From NCBI RefSeq assembly GCF_021191635.1, contig NZ_JAIWPR010000042.1:1-42697 (forward strand): DNA of 42,697 nt, given 5' to 3'. Under the pieces are notes generated by a model, which was not told the DNA's origin, did not search any database, and saw only the letters and a program-made list of their open reading frames with translations. The stretch comes from Alterluteimonas quercicellularis. GTDB lineage: Bacteria > Pseudomonadota > Gammaproteobacteria > Xanthomonadales > Xanthomonadaceae. How positions within the stretch are numbered: the stretch's first letter is position 1; each line of letters starts with the position of its first letter. This document shows, one piece after another, positions 25,495 through 33,544 of this stretch. Made by a program: the position numbers and the translations under genes.

Positions 25495-25922
25495 ACGGCG
25501 TCCAGCTTGACCGTGGCGCGGCCCTCGGCGAGCAGCGCGCCGGCGTGCAGGATGCGGAAGGCGTACTGCTGGCTGTCGGCGGTCTCGGCCAGCGCCTCGG
25601 CCTCGCCGACCAGTTCGCCCGGCAGGGTGTCGATGCGGTCCACCCGCAGGCGCACGCCGCGCAGCGCCACTAGCATGCCGGCGCGCACCGGCGCGCCGGC
25701 GGCGCGGCCGCGCAGGCCGCCGTGCACGGCCATCGCCTGCGCGCCGTACTCGCACAGGTGCAGCGCGCGCAGGCGGCCGTCGCTGCGCAGCGGGTGCGCA
25801 GGATCGCGGTGGCCGTCGCTCGCCAGGCGGATGCGGGCCGCGTCCCAGTCCAGCACGCGGTCCCACAGGCACATCGTGCCTTGGTGCGGCACCAGCGCCT
25901 GGAGCGCCTCGCGCCCGATCAC
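25491..25922 (-). CDS. 3-hydroxyacyl-ACP dehydratase, ApeP-like hot-dog protein
   Basis: The 143-residue protein begins VIGREALQALVPHQGTMCLWDRVLDWD, the typical opening of the ApeP/FabZ-like dehydratases of aryl polyene clusters, with the catalytic-type histidine at residue 13. It would dehydrate the beta-hydroxyacyl intermediate together with the smaller ApeI-like protein encoded further upstream. The start is a GTG overlapping the stop of the MMPL gene as GTGA. Its TAG stop is formed by the GTAG foot of a REP element, so the last residues may be shorter or longer than in relatives. Confidence 0.85.
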   Translation of the reverse strand: MIGREALQALVPHQGTMCLWDRVLDWDAARIRLASDGHRDPAHPLRSDGRLRALHLCEYGAQAMAVHGGLRGRAAGAPVRAGMLVALRGVRLRVDRIDTLPGELVGEAEALAETADSQQYAFRILHAGALLAEGRATVKLDAV

Positions 25923-28255
25923 GCGGCCGCCTCCCCGCCCTCGCCGGCGTGGCCGGCCAGCAGCACCGCCAGCACGAAGTTGGCGACCACGCCGATCGCC
26001 ACCGTCAGCCCGATCGCGCGCAGCACCGGGATCGACGACAGCGCCAGCAGGCCGAACACCAGCGCGGTCATCGACGAGCACACCAGCACCGCGTGCAGCG
26101 TGCGCAGGTGCTCGGCGCGCTCGCCGGCGGCGCGCTCGAAGAACAGCGCGTAGTCCAGCCCGAGCCCGGCGGCGAGGATCAGCGACACCAGGTGGAACAG
26201 CGTCAGCTCGATGCCGAACGCGCGCAGCAGGCCCAGCGTGAGCAGCAGGGTCAGGCCCATCGGCAGCAGCACCCGCCACACCCGCCGGGGCCGCCGCAGC
26301 GCCGCCCACACGGTGGCGGCGAGCAGCAGCGCGGCCAGTCCCAGCGAGGCCAGCACGCCGCCGCGCCAGGCCGAGACCAGCGATTCGGAGGTCTCCTTGA
26401 GGTCGACCAGCTGCGCGCCGTGCGCCGCGGCGGCCGCCGCGACCCGCGCCGGATCCTCGATGCCGCCCAGCGAGACCAGCGCGGTGACGCGGCCGTCGCC
26501 GGGCAGCAGCAGGCCGGACACGCTGGCGTCGAGTGGAGTGCCGGCGAGGTCGCGCGCGACCAGCGGCGCGGCGGTGCGCGCGGTCTCGACGTCGGCGAGG
26601 AAGGGCGCGAACGCGCCGGGACGGAACGGGGTGCCCGCCAGGGCGTCGTCGAGCGCAGCGCGCAGCGCGTCGGGCGCCGGCAGCCGCGCCTGCCGCGCGC
26701 GCTGGGTGGCGGCGCTGGGCAGGTAGCGCGCGGCGAGGTCGTAGCTGCCCAGCGCGCCCTCCGCCAACAGCGCGTCGAGCGCCGGCAGCAATCGCTCGGA
26801 GGCGGCCAGCGCCGCGTCCTCGGACGGCGCTTCGAGCGTCATCAGGTAGCGCACGTCGGGCGCGCCCAGCGCGGCGCGCAGGCGCGCGTCGTCGCGCATG
26901 CCCTGCTCCGGCACCGGCGTCAGCTTCGACAGGTCGTTCTCCCAGAACGGCCCGGGTGCGAACGCGGACACCGCCACCGCCGCCAGCGCCAGCGCCGCCA
27001 GCAGCCAGGGCCGCGGGCGCGGCACGCGGTCGAACGCGCGCGCGCAGGCGCCCACCCACGGCGCCTGGCCGACGTCGCCGGCGCGCGGCTCCAGCAGCGA
27101 CGGCAGCAGGAAGCGGGTGGACGCGGCGGCCGCCAGCAGGCCGACGATGGTGAACACCGCCAGCTGGCGCAGGCCGTCCACGCCGGAGACGAAGAAGGTC
27201 AGGTAGGCGATGCAGGTCGACACCACGCCGGTCAGCAGCGTCGGCCACAGCGCGCGTACCATGTCCAGCGGCCGGTTGCGGCCGTGCAGGTGGCTGAAGA
27301 CGTGCACCGGGTAGTCCTGGGCCACGCCGATCAGGGTGAAACCGAACGCCAGGGTGATGCCGTGGATGCCGTCGAACAGCGCCGCCACCGCGGCGAGGCC
27401 GGCCAGGCCCGCGGTGGCCAGCGGCAGCACGCCGAGCAGCAGCAGGCGCGCGCTGCGGTAGGCGAACGCGAACAGCAGCACCAGGCCCAGGGTGCCGATG
27501 GCGCCGATGCGGCCGGCCTCGGCGGCGGTGCGGTCGCCGATCTCGACCGAGAACGCGCCCGGACCGGTCAGCGTCATCCGGCTGCCGCTGCCGGCCGAGA
27601 CCTCGGCGAACGCACGCCGGATCGCGGCCACCGTGCCGGCCTGGCCGGTCGGGTCGAAGCCGGCCGCCTCGGTGCGCACCACCAGCAGCGCCTCGGTTCC
27701 GGCGGCGTCGAACCACGCGCCGTCGCGCCGCGGCGGCGCGCCCTCCGGCTCCCAGCGCTCGGCCAGGCGCAGGATCTCCAGCGTCGGGTCCGAGGGCAGC
27801 AGCGGCTCGACCAGGGCGGCGGCCGGCGAGCCGAGGTCCTGCAGGCGCGCGTCCAGCGCGTCGCGCAGCGCGCCGGCGTCCAGCGGCGCGGCGTCGAAGG
27901 CGTCGGTGAGCAGGTAGCGGTAGGGCAGCAGGCGCGCCGGGATGGCGTCGAGGTTGTCGTCGCCGCCGTTGGCGACGAACTCGATCAGCGGCTCCTCGGC
28001 CAGCCGCGCGCGCAGCCCGGCCGACTGCGCGGCGAGCGTTTCGGCCGGCGCGCCGGACAGGCCGAGCAGCAGCAGCCGCGCGCCGGGGCCGTCGCCCATC
28101 TCCTCGATCAGCAGCCGCTGCGCCGGGGTCTCGGGCGCCGGCATGAAGGCGCGCAGGTCGCCGGAGACCTGCAGGCGCTGCGCCGCCCACACGCCGACCG
28201 CGGCCAGCAGCGCCGCCCACAGCAGCGCCAGCGCCCACTGGGACGCCGGCTTCAT
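25919..28255 (-). CDS. MMPL/RND-family exporter of the aryl polyene cluster
   Basis: The 778-residue inner-membrane protein has the RND-like layout of two halves. Each half has one membrane helix, a large periplasmic domain (about residues 30-240 and 420-600) and a block of about five helices, containing GVAQDYPVHVFSH in the first half and LGLDYALFFERAAGERAEH in the second. Such proteins are constant members of aryl polyene clusters and are thought to move the lipid-linked polyene out of the inner membrane with the LolA-like protein. It overlaps the LolA-like gene by 4 bp upstream and the dehydratase by 4 bp downstream. Confidence 0.9.
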   Translation of the reverse strand: MKPASQWALALLWAALLAAVGVWAAQRLQVSGDLRAFMPAPETPAQRLLIEEMGDGPGARLLLLGLSGAPAETLAAQSAGLRARLAEEPLIEFVANGGDDNLDAIPARLLPYRYLLTDAFDAAPLDAGALRDALDARLQDLGSPAAALVEPLLPSDPTLEILRLAERWEPEGAPPRRDGAWFDAAGTEALLVVRTEAAGFDPTGQAGTVAAIRRAFAEVSAGSGSRMTLTGPGAFSVEIGDRTAAEAGRIGAIGTLGLVLLFAFAYRSARLLLLGVLPLATAGLAGLAAVAALFDGIHGITLAFGFTLIGVAQDYPVHVFSHLHGRNRPLDMVRALWPTLLTGVVSTCIAYLTFFVSGVDGLRQLAVFTIVGLLAAAASTRFLLPSLLEPRAGDVGQAPWVGACARAFDRVPRPRPWLLAALALAAVAVSAFAPGPFWENDLSKLTPVPEQGMRDDARLRAALGAPDVRYLMTLEAPSEDAALAASERLLPALDALLAEGALGSYDLAARYLPSAATQRARQARLPAPDALRAALDDALAGTPFRPGAFAPFLADVETARTAAPLVARDLAGTPLDASVSGLLLPGDGRVTALVSLGGIEDPARVAAAAAAHGAQLVDLKETSESLVSAWRGGVLASLGLAALLLAATVWAALRRPRRVWRVLLPMGLTLLLTLGLLRAFGIELTLFHLVSLILAAGLGLDYALFFERAAGERAEHLRTLHAVLVCSSMTALVFGLLALSSIPVLRAIGLTVAIGVVANFVLAVLLAGHAGEGGEAAA

Positions 28256-28938
28256 TCCGCGGCGGCGCCGCGGCAGAGCCGCTCCAGCGCGGCGGCGTCG
28301 AGGTCGGGCGCGGCGTCGCGCGCGGCGCCGGCCAGCAGCGTGCGCTGCACGGCGCCCTCGGCCGGCACGGTCTCGATGCAGCGCAGCTCGGCGCCGCGGC
28401 CGTGCAGCACGATGTCGCGCACGCGCCGGGCCAGCGTCGCGTCCTTCGGCGTCATGGTCAGCGTCCAGCGCTCGCGCGCGCCCCCGGTGCGCAGCGCGTA
28501 GTGGCGCGCCAGCGCGTCGTGGTCGCCGTCGAGCAGGGCGCCGAAGCTGGCCTGCAGGGCCTGCAGTTCCGGCGCGCGCGAGAGCTGGAAGCGGCGCGGC
28601 GAGCGCCCTTCTCTAGCGATGGTGGCCTCGGTGCCGCGGATGGTGGTGGTCTCGCGGTACGGGGCGCGCACTTCGCGCACCAGGGTCTGCCCGTCCGGCC
28701 GCACGTACTCGCCGCTCACCCGCAGCGGCGCGTCGAGCATCGCCGACTCGCGCACTTCCAGGAACGAGGTGCGCACCGGCGCCGGGCGCGCCAGGCGCTG
28801 CAGGATCCAGGCGCTGTCGACGCCCGCGGCGTCAGTCGCGGCCGGCTGCGCCGCCGCCCAGCACGGCAGCAGCGCGCACAGCGCCATCGCCAGGCGGCGC
28901 GCCGCGCGGCGCGGGCTCGGATCGTTCGACGCTGTCAT
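28252..28938 (-). CDS. LolA-like outer-membrane lipoprotein carrier protein
   Basis: The roughly 228-residue periplasmic protein has a signal peptide (RRAARRLAMALCALLPCWAAAQ) and a LolA-like half-barrel with FLEVRESAMLDAPLRVSGEYVRPDGQTLVREVRAPYRE. It probably carries the hydrophobic polyene-lipid across the periplasm, as LolA carries lipoproteins. Two close ATGs exist at 28944 and 28938. GGGAG ends 1 nt before the first and 7 nt before the second, so 28938 is preferred; Met at 28887 is also possible. Its 5' part overlaps the preceding acyltransferase gene by about 107 bp in another frame. Confidence 0.84.
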   Translation of the reverse strand: MTASNDPSPRRAARRLAMALCALLPCWAAAQPAATDAAGVDSAWILQRLARPAPVRTSFLEVRESAMLDAPLRVSGEYVRPDGQTLVREVRAPYRETTTIRGTEATIAREGRSPRRFQLSRAPELQALQASFGALLDGDHDALARHYALRTGGARERWTLTMTPKDATLARRVRDIVLHGRGAELRCIETVPAEGAVQRTLLAGAARDAAPDLDAAALERLCRGAAAE

Positions 28939-29836
28939 CGCCATGCTCCCAGAAGTCGTAGAAGTTGAACCAGTTGTAGGGCGCGCTGCGCACGCGATGC
29001 TCCAGACGCGCGGCGTAACGGCGGATGAGCGCCGGCAGCGCGGCGGCGCGCTCGCGGCGCGGCAGGTCGATGCCGTCGCTGAAGGGCTCGAACACCAGGT
29101 CGTAGCGGTTGCCGCCGCGGTACAGGCCGAAGGCCAGCATCACCGGGATCTTCAGCACCGAGGCCACCAGCCAGGGCGCGGTCGGGAAGCGCGCCGGCGC
29201 GCCCAGGAAGGACGCGGTGCCGAAGGGATCGCCGGGCTGGGTGCGGTCGACCAGCAGCGCGATCATCGCGCCCTGCGCCGCGGCGTCCTGGATCGCCAGC
29301 ATGATCGAGGGGCCGTCCTGGCCGGCGTCGATGACCGTGGCCGCGATCTCCGGGTTGAGCGCATCGAGCAGCGAGGTCAGGCTGGCGCTGTGGCCCCTGT
29401 CCAGCAGCACGCGGATCGGCACGTCCGGGCGCTGGCGCGACAGCACCCGCAGCACCTCGAAGCTGCCGAGGTGGGAGCCGAACAGCAGCACGCCGCGGCC
29501 GCGGTCGATCTGCCGGTGCAGCGCGTCCAGGCCCTCGATGCGCACGTCGAAGCGGCGCATGTCCTCGCTCAGCAGGAACACCCGGTCCAGGATCGTCTGC
29601 GAGAAGGTGTGGATGTGGCGGAACACCTCGCGCCAGCCCGCCGGCCGGCCCAGCACGCGGGTCAGGTAGGCGCGCGAGTCGCGGCGCTCCTCGCGGCGGC
29701 GGAGCACGAAGTACAGCGAAGCGGGATAGAGCACCGCGCGCGCGACCGCCCGCCCGCCATGTCGGCCGATCCAGCAGATGGCGGCGATCGCCCAGCGCGC
29801 ACCGGCCTCGCGGCGCTGCTTCCACTGCGCGCTCAT
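28832..29836 (-). CDS. LpxL/HtrB-like lysophospholipid acyltransferase
   Basis: The 334-residue protein belongs to the lauroyl/myristoyl acyltransferase family, with the HX4E catalytic motif His122-Glu127 (SHLGSFE), the RTQPGDPF segment near residue 210 and the family's terminal NWFNFYDFWE. An N-terminal hydrophobic stretch suggests inner-membrane attachment. In aryl polyene clusters it may transfer the polyene to a lipid. After FYDFWE the protein runs on for about 37 Pro/Gly/Ala-rich residues that overlap the LolA-like signal peptide in another frame, which is unusual. Its start overlaps the ApeI-like stop (ATGA). Confidence 0.88.
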   Translation of the reverse strand: MSAQWKQRREAGARWAIAAICWIGRHGGRAVARAVLYPASLYFVLRRREERRDSRAYLTRVLGRPAGWREVFRHIHTFSQTILDRVFLLSEDMRRFDVRIEGLDALHRQIDRGRGVLLFGSHLGSFEVLRVLSRQRPDVPIRVLLDRGHSASLTSLLDALNPEIAATVIDAGQDGPSIMLAIQDAAAQGAMIALLVDRTQPGDPFGTASFLGAPARFPTAPWLVASVLKIPVMLAFGLYRGGNRYDLVFEPFSDGIDLPRRERAAALPALIRRYAARLEHRVRSAPYNWFNFYDFWEHGDDSVERSEPAPRGAPPGDGAVRAAAVLGGGAAGRD

Positions 29837-30138
29837 GCCGCGTCCGCCCCGTCGTCGTCGTCGCGCACCGCCTCGCCGCTGGCCAGCAGCGCGCCGTCGC
29901 GCGTCACCCGGAAGCGCCAGCGTCCTTCGCCCGCCGGCTCCAGCGCGACCTCGGCCGCCTGCCCGGGCAGCAGCGGCTGCAGGAACTTGACCTGGGGCAG
30001 GCGCAGCGCGCGCAGCGGCCCGGCCTCGGCCTCGATGGCGGCCAGCACCCGGTCCAGGACGACCACGCCGGGCACCACCGGCCGTCCGGGGAAGTGCCCG
30101 GGCAGGCTCGGGTGGTCGTGGGGAATGCGGATCGGCAT
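29833..30138 (-). CDS. 3-hydroxyacyl-ACP dehydratase, ApeI-like hot-dog protein
   Basis: The 101-residue protein carries the FabZ/FabA-type block HDHPSLPGHFPGRPVVPGVVVLD at residues 7-29, with His15 as the expected catalytic residue. Aryl polyene pathways use an ApeI/ApeP dehydratase pair, and the second member is encoded four genes downstream. The short length is normal for ApeI. It ends in an acidic tail (DDDDGADAA). It overlaps the acyltransferase start by 4 bp. Confidence 0.87.
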   Translation of the reverse strand: MPIRIPHDHPSLPGHFPGRPVVPGVVVLDRVLAAIEAEAGPLRALRLPQVKFLQPLLPGQAAEVALEPAGEGRWRFRVTRDGALLASGEAVRDDDDGADAA

Positions 30139-30244
30139 CGGGCTCGGTCGCGCCCCTCGGCGGACATGCCGGCCGACAGGGTCGGCCGAAACTTGGGGGG
30201 GCCAGAGGATACCGGGATCGCCGCGCGGGCGCCGTCGCCGGCGT

Positions 30245-31012
30245 TCAGCCGCGGCGGGCGAGCAGCGCCAGCACCTGCTCGCGCGCCTCGCCCGCCAGCG
30301 CCTGGCGGTCGCGGCCGGCGGTGGCGATCGGCATGCCGATGCGCACGCGGATGGTGCCGGGCCGCACCCGGAACAGGCCGTCGGGGGGCAGCACCGCGCC
30401 GGCGCCTTCCAGCGCCACCGGCAGCACGTCGGCGCCGGCCGCCAGCGCGGTCTGGAAGGCGCCCGGCCTGAACGCCGCGACGCCGCCGTCGCGGCTGCGC
30501 GTGCCCTCGGGGAAGATGCACAGGATCGCGCCGCCGCGCACCAGTTCCGCCGAGCGCCGCAGGCTGGCGGCGGCGGCGCGCCGGTTCTCGCGCGGGATGA
30601 ACACCATGCCCATCGCGCGCGCGTACCAGCCCACGAACGGCACCCGCGCCATCTCCTGCTTGAGCAGGAAGTGCAGCGGCGCCGGCACCGCGCGGAACAG
30701 CGCGCAGATGTCGATCACCGACTCGTGGTTGGCCACCAGCACGTAGGGCCTGGACCAGTCCACGCGCTCCGCGCCCTCGACCTCGCAGCGCGCGCCGGCG
30801 CCCCACAGCAGTCCCGGCGCCCAGCAGCGCGAGGCCATGCGCAGCGGCACACGGCGGCGCCCGCCGCCCAGCGCCCACACCGCCAGCGCCACGCAGATCC
30901 AGCCCGCGGTCCAGGCCAGGGTGAAGGCGAACTGCACCGCGTTGGCGGCCGCCCACGCCAGGCGCTGGATGCGGCCGGGGTCGAGCGCGAGGGAGTCGGT
31001 ATGCGGGTTCAC
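30245..31012 (-). CDS. PlsC-type 1-acylglycerol-3-phosphate acyltransferase
   Basis: The 255-residue membrane-associated protein has an N-terminal hydrophobic helix (about 22-48) and the acyltransferase motifs NHESVID (His95-Asp100, HX4D), FIPREN near 138 and FPEGTRS at 166-172. It is a glycerolipid acyltransferase by family. Within this cluster it may build the lipid anchor of the pigment. It lies between the membrane protein and the ApeI-like gene on the minus strand; 106 bp without an obvious promoter separate it from ApeI. Confidence 0.9.
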   Translation of the reverse strand: MNPHTDSLALDPGRIQRLAWAAANAVQFAFTLAWTAGWICVALAVWALGGGRRRVPLRMASRCWAPGLLWGAGARCEVEGAERVDWSRPYVLVANHESVIDICALFRAVPAPLHFLLKQEMARVPFVGWYARAMGMVFIPRENRRAAAASLRRSAELVRGGAILCIFPEGTRSRDGGVAAFRPGAFQTALAAGADVLPVALEGAGAVLPPDGLFRVRPGTIRVRIGMPIATAGRDRQALAGEAREQVLALLARRG

Positions 31013-31088
31013 GGTCCCAGCATAGCGCGGCGGCGCGGGGAGGCCGCGGGCGCGCGGCCGCGGCCGGCGCGCAGCTCCGGGCCCACGG

Positions 31089-31772
31089 TCAGCGCAGCAG
31101 GTCGCGCCAGAACGCGGGGCCGAGCGCGCCCATGCGGCGCAGGAAGTCGCCGAAGCCGGCGTAGCGGCCGGGGAAGCGGCGCGCGCGATAGGCGTACTCG
31201 CCGGCGAACATGCCCAGCACCACGCCGTAGTTGAGCAGGTTGGCGAACCACGACCACTGGGTGCGGGTGATCGACACCGGCGGCGCCACCCCCAGCGAGG
31301 CCAGCAGGCCGTCCGGCACGGCGATCGTGGCCAGGAACAGGTTGAACAGCGCCAGCAGGCCCAGCAGCCAGGCCCAGGCCGCGGTCAGCGCGCGCGTGTA
31401 GGCCGCCAGCTCCGGCGCGAGCGGTTCGCCGGGCCGGCCTTCCAGCGCGCCCACGATGCGGCCGATCAGCGGCTGCCGGCCGGCGCGCAGGGTGCGCCCG
31501 AAGACCCAGGCGATCAGGCCGATGAAGGCCACCGGCACCAGCAGCAGGGGGATGCCGGCGTGCCCGGCGGCGTACAGCCAGCAGGCGGCGGCCACCAGCG
31601 GCGCCAGCGACAGCCACGCCCAGCCGCGGCGGGCGGCCAGCGGCGCGGCGAGCAGCAGCGCCACCAGCGACAGCAGCGCCGCCAGCGACAGCGCGTCGCT
31701 GCGCCAGGCCGCGGCCAGGTGCGCCAGCAGGCCGTAGGCGACCGCCAGCACGATCTCGACGATCAGGACCAT
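31089..31772 (-). CDS. Predicted membrane protein of aryl polyene clusters (COG4648-like)
   Basis: The 227-residue protein has about six hydrophobic helices, with a basic loop after the fourth (FGRTLRAGRQPLIGR) and ITRTQWSWFANLLNYGVVLGMFAGEYAYR near the end. It resembles the COG4648 membrane proteins that accompany aryl polyene genes; the biochemical role is unknown. It sits between the acyl carrier protein and PlsC-type genes, in the same direction with short gaps, so it is probably co-transcribed. Confidence 0.78.
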   Translation of the reverse strand: MVLIVEIVLAVAYGLLAHLAAAWRSDALSLAALLSLVALLLAAPLAARRGWAWLSLAPLVAAACWLYAAGHAGIPLLLVPVAFIGLIAWVFGRTLRAGRQPLIGRIVGALEGRPGEPLAPELAAYTRALTAAWAWLLGLLALFNLFLATIAVPDGLLASLGVAPPVSITRTQWSWFANLLNYGVVLGMFAGEYAYRARRFPGRYAGFGDFLRRMGALGPAFWRDLLR

Positions 31773-31815
31773 GGCGTGCGCGGCCGGCGCGGGCGACCCG
31801 GCGCAGGCGCCGACC

Positions 31816-32085
31816 TCACGCCGCGCGGTGCTGTTCGACGTGCGCCGACAGCGCGCGCAGCGAGGCGAAGATGCGGCGGTTCTCGTCGTTGTCCGATCGC
31901 AGCTGGAAGCCGTAGCGCTTGCTGATCGCGAGCGCCAGTTCCAGCGCGTCGATCGAGTCCAGGCCGAGGCCGGCGTTGAACAGCGGCGCCTCCGGGTCGA
32001 TGTCGGCCGCCGCGACGTCCTCGAGGTTCAGGGTCTCGACCAGGAGTTCGGCGAGTTCGCGTTCGGCGGGGGTCTGGCTGGACAT
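31816..32085 (-). CDS. Acyl carrier protein of the pigment cluster
   Basis: The 89-residue protein has the phosphopantetheine attachment site at Ser44 in LGLDSIDALEL and the four-helix acyl-carrier pattern. It would carry the 3-hydroxybenzoyl primer and growing polyene. A GGAAG ribosome site precedes the ATG at 32085; a longer in-frame extension upstream is not conserved in character. It is the first gene of the minus-strand pigment block and is divergent from the second halogenase-like gene. It is the only carrier protein seen in the window. Confidence 0.9.
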   Translation of the reverse strand: MSSQTPAERELAELLVETLNLEDVAAADIDPEAPLFNAGLGLDSIDALELALAISKRYGFQLRSDNDENRRIFASLRALSAHVEQHRAA

Positions 32086-32138
32086 TCGGGCTTCCGGGGA
32101 TGAACGGGTGCGGGCGCGAGGCGCGCTCGGCGCCGCGC

Positions 32139-32144
32139 TATGAT
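32139..32144 (+). promoter_or_regulatory. Candidate -10 element (TATGAT) before the right pigment operon
   Basis: TATGAT lies 42 bp before the ATG at 32186 and 12 bp before an earlier in-frame ATG at 32156. If it is a real -10, transcription would start near 32151, favouring the downstream ATG, or a leaderless mRNA from the upstream one. No consensus -35 is visible. Confidence 0.4.
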
Positions 32145-32185
32145 GCGCGCCCGGAATGATGGCACGGGGCGCAAGCCACCGCGAG

Positions 32186-33544
32186 ATGAGCACCTCCAGC
32201 GAGACCGAACCCGGGCAGGCCGTGCCCGTCGACACCGACGTGCTCGTGATCGGCGGCGGTCCCGCCGGCACCACCGCCGCGACCCTGCTGGCCCGCCGCG
32301 GCTGGCGGGTCGTGCTGCTGGAGAAGGACGCCCACCCGCGCTTCCACATCGGCGAGTCGCTGCTGCCGATGAACCTGCCGATCCTGGAGCGGCTGGGCGT
32401 GCTGGAGCAGGTGCGCGCGATCGGGGTTCACAAGGCCGGCGCCGACTTCCCGGTCGGCAGCGAGGACGGCCGCACCAACGTGTTCCGCTTCGAGCGCGCG
32501 ATCGCGCCCCGCTTCGGCTACGCGTTCCAGGTCCGGCGCTCGGAGTTCGACCAGCTGCTGTTCGGGCACGCCCGCGCCAACGGCGTGGACGCGCGCGAGC
32601 GGGTGCGGGTGGAGCGCGTCGAGGCCGGCCGCGACGGGCGCCCGCACACCGTGCACGCGCGCGACGCCGGGGGCGGCGCGCTGGCCTTCCGCATCCGCTA
32701 CCTGGTCGACGCCAGCGGCCGCGACACCTTCCTGGGCGCCAGGCTGAAGCTCAAGCGCAAGAGCCGCGCGCACCAGTCGGCGGCGATCTTCAGCCATTTC
32801 CGCGGCGTCGAGCGGCGCCCCGGCGAGGACGCCGGCAACATCACCGTCGACCGCTTCGAGCACGGCTGGTACTGGCTGATCCCGCTGCGCGACGGCGTGA
32901 TGAGCGTGGGCGCGGTCTGCTCGCCGGCCTACCTCAAGCAGCGCCGCGGCGACAACGAAGGCTTCCTGATGCAGACCCTCGCCGCGCGGCCCTCGGTCTG
33001 GTCGCGCATGCGGGGCGCCGAGCGCGTGGCGCCGGTGCACGCCACCGGCAACTACTCCTACCGCTGCGCGCGCATGGCCGGCCCCGGCTGGGTGATGGCC
33101 GGCGACGCCTACGCCTTCATCGACCCGGTGTTCTCCTCCGGCGTGTACCTGGCGATGAACAGCGCCGAGCACGCGGCCGCGGTGGTCGACGGCGCGCTGC
33201 GCGAGCCCGCGCGCGAGGCCGCGCTGCAGCGCGCGATGACGCGCCGGCTGGCGCGCGGGCTGAAGCACTTCTCGTGGTTCATCCACCGCTTCACCACCCC
33301 GGTGATGCAGCGCCTGTTCGTCGCCCCGCGCAACGACTTCCAGCTGGAACAGGCGGTGATCTCGATGCTGGCCGGCGACGTGTTCGACAACCGCGCGGTG
33401 CTGCGCCGGCTGTACCTGTTCCGGCTGGTGTACCTGTGCAACGCGGTGGCCATCGCCCCGCAGGCGCTGCGCGGCTGGTGGCGGCGCCGGCGCCGGGTCG
33501 GCGAGTCCTTCAGCGGCGACACCCTGCACGAGGGCAACCCGTGA
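32186..33544 (+). CDS. FAD-dependent oxidoreductase, ACP-substrate-type halogenase-like
   Basis: The 452-residue flavoprotein has GGGPAG at residues 23-28, HPRFHIGESLLP at 50-61 and the halogenase signature WYWLIP at 228-233. HIGESLLP is typical of flavin halogenases that act on carrier-bound aromatic substrates (CmlS/PltA-like), though related dehydrogenases share it. GDAYAFIDPVFSSGVYLAM is the second FAD-contact block. Together with the first halogenase-like protein it gives the cluster two different enzymes of this fold. Earlier ATGs at 32156 and 32159 would add about ten residues; 32186 is chosen from the candidate promoter position, with no strong ribosome site for either. It overlaps xanB2 as GTGA. 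Confidence 0.87.
   Translation: MSTSSETEPGQAVPVDTDVLVIGGGPAGTTAATLLARRGWRVVLLEKDAHPRFHIGESLLPMNLPILERLGVLEQVRAIGVHKAGADFPVGSEDGRTNVFRFERAIAPRFGYAFQVRRSEFDQLLFGHARANGVDARERVRVERVEAGRDGRPHTVHARDAGGGALAFRIRYLVDASGRDTFLGARLKLKRKSRAHQSAAIFSHFRGVERRPGEDAGNITVDRFEHGWYWLIPLRDGVMSVGAVCSPAYLKQRRGDNEGFLMQTLAARPSVWSRMRGAERVAPVHATGNYSYRCARMAGPGWVMAGDAYAFIDPVFSSGVYLAMNSAEHAAAVVDGALREPAREAALQRAMTRRLARGLKHFSWFIHRFTTPVMQRLFVAPRNDFQLEQAVISMLAGDVFDNRAVLRRLYLFRLVYLCNAVAIAPQALRGWWRRRRRVGESFSGDTLHEGNP

Noticed and set aside
28619..31234. 871-residue plus-strand open frame over the acyltransferase region
   Set aside because: Shadow of four minus-strand genes with catalytic motifs; no recognisable domain.
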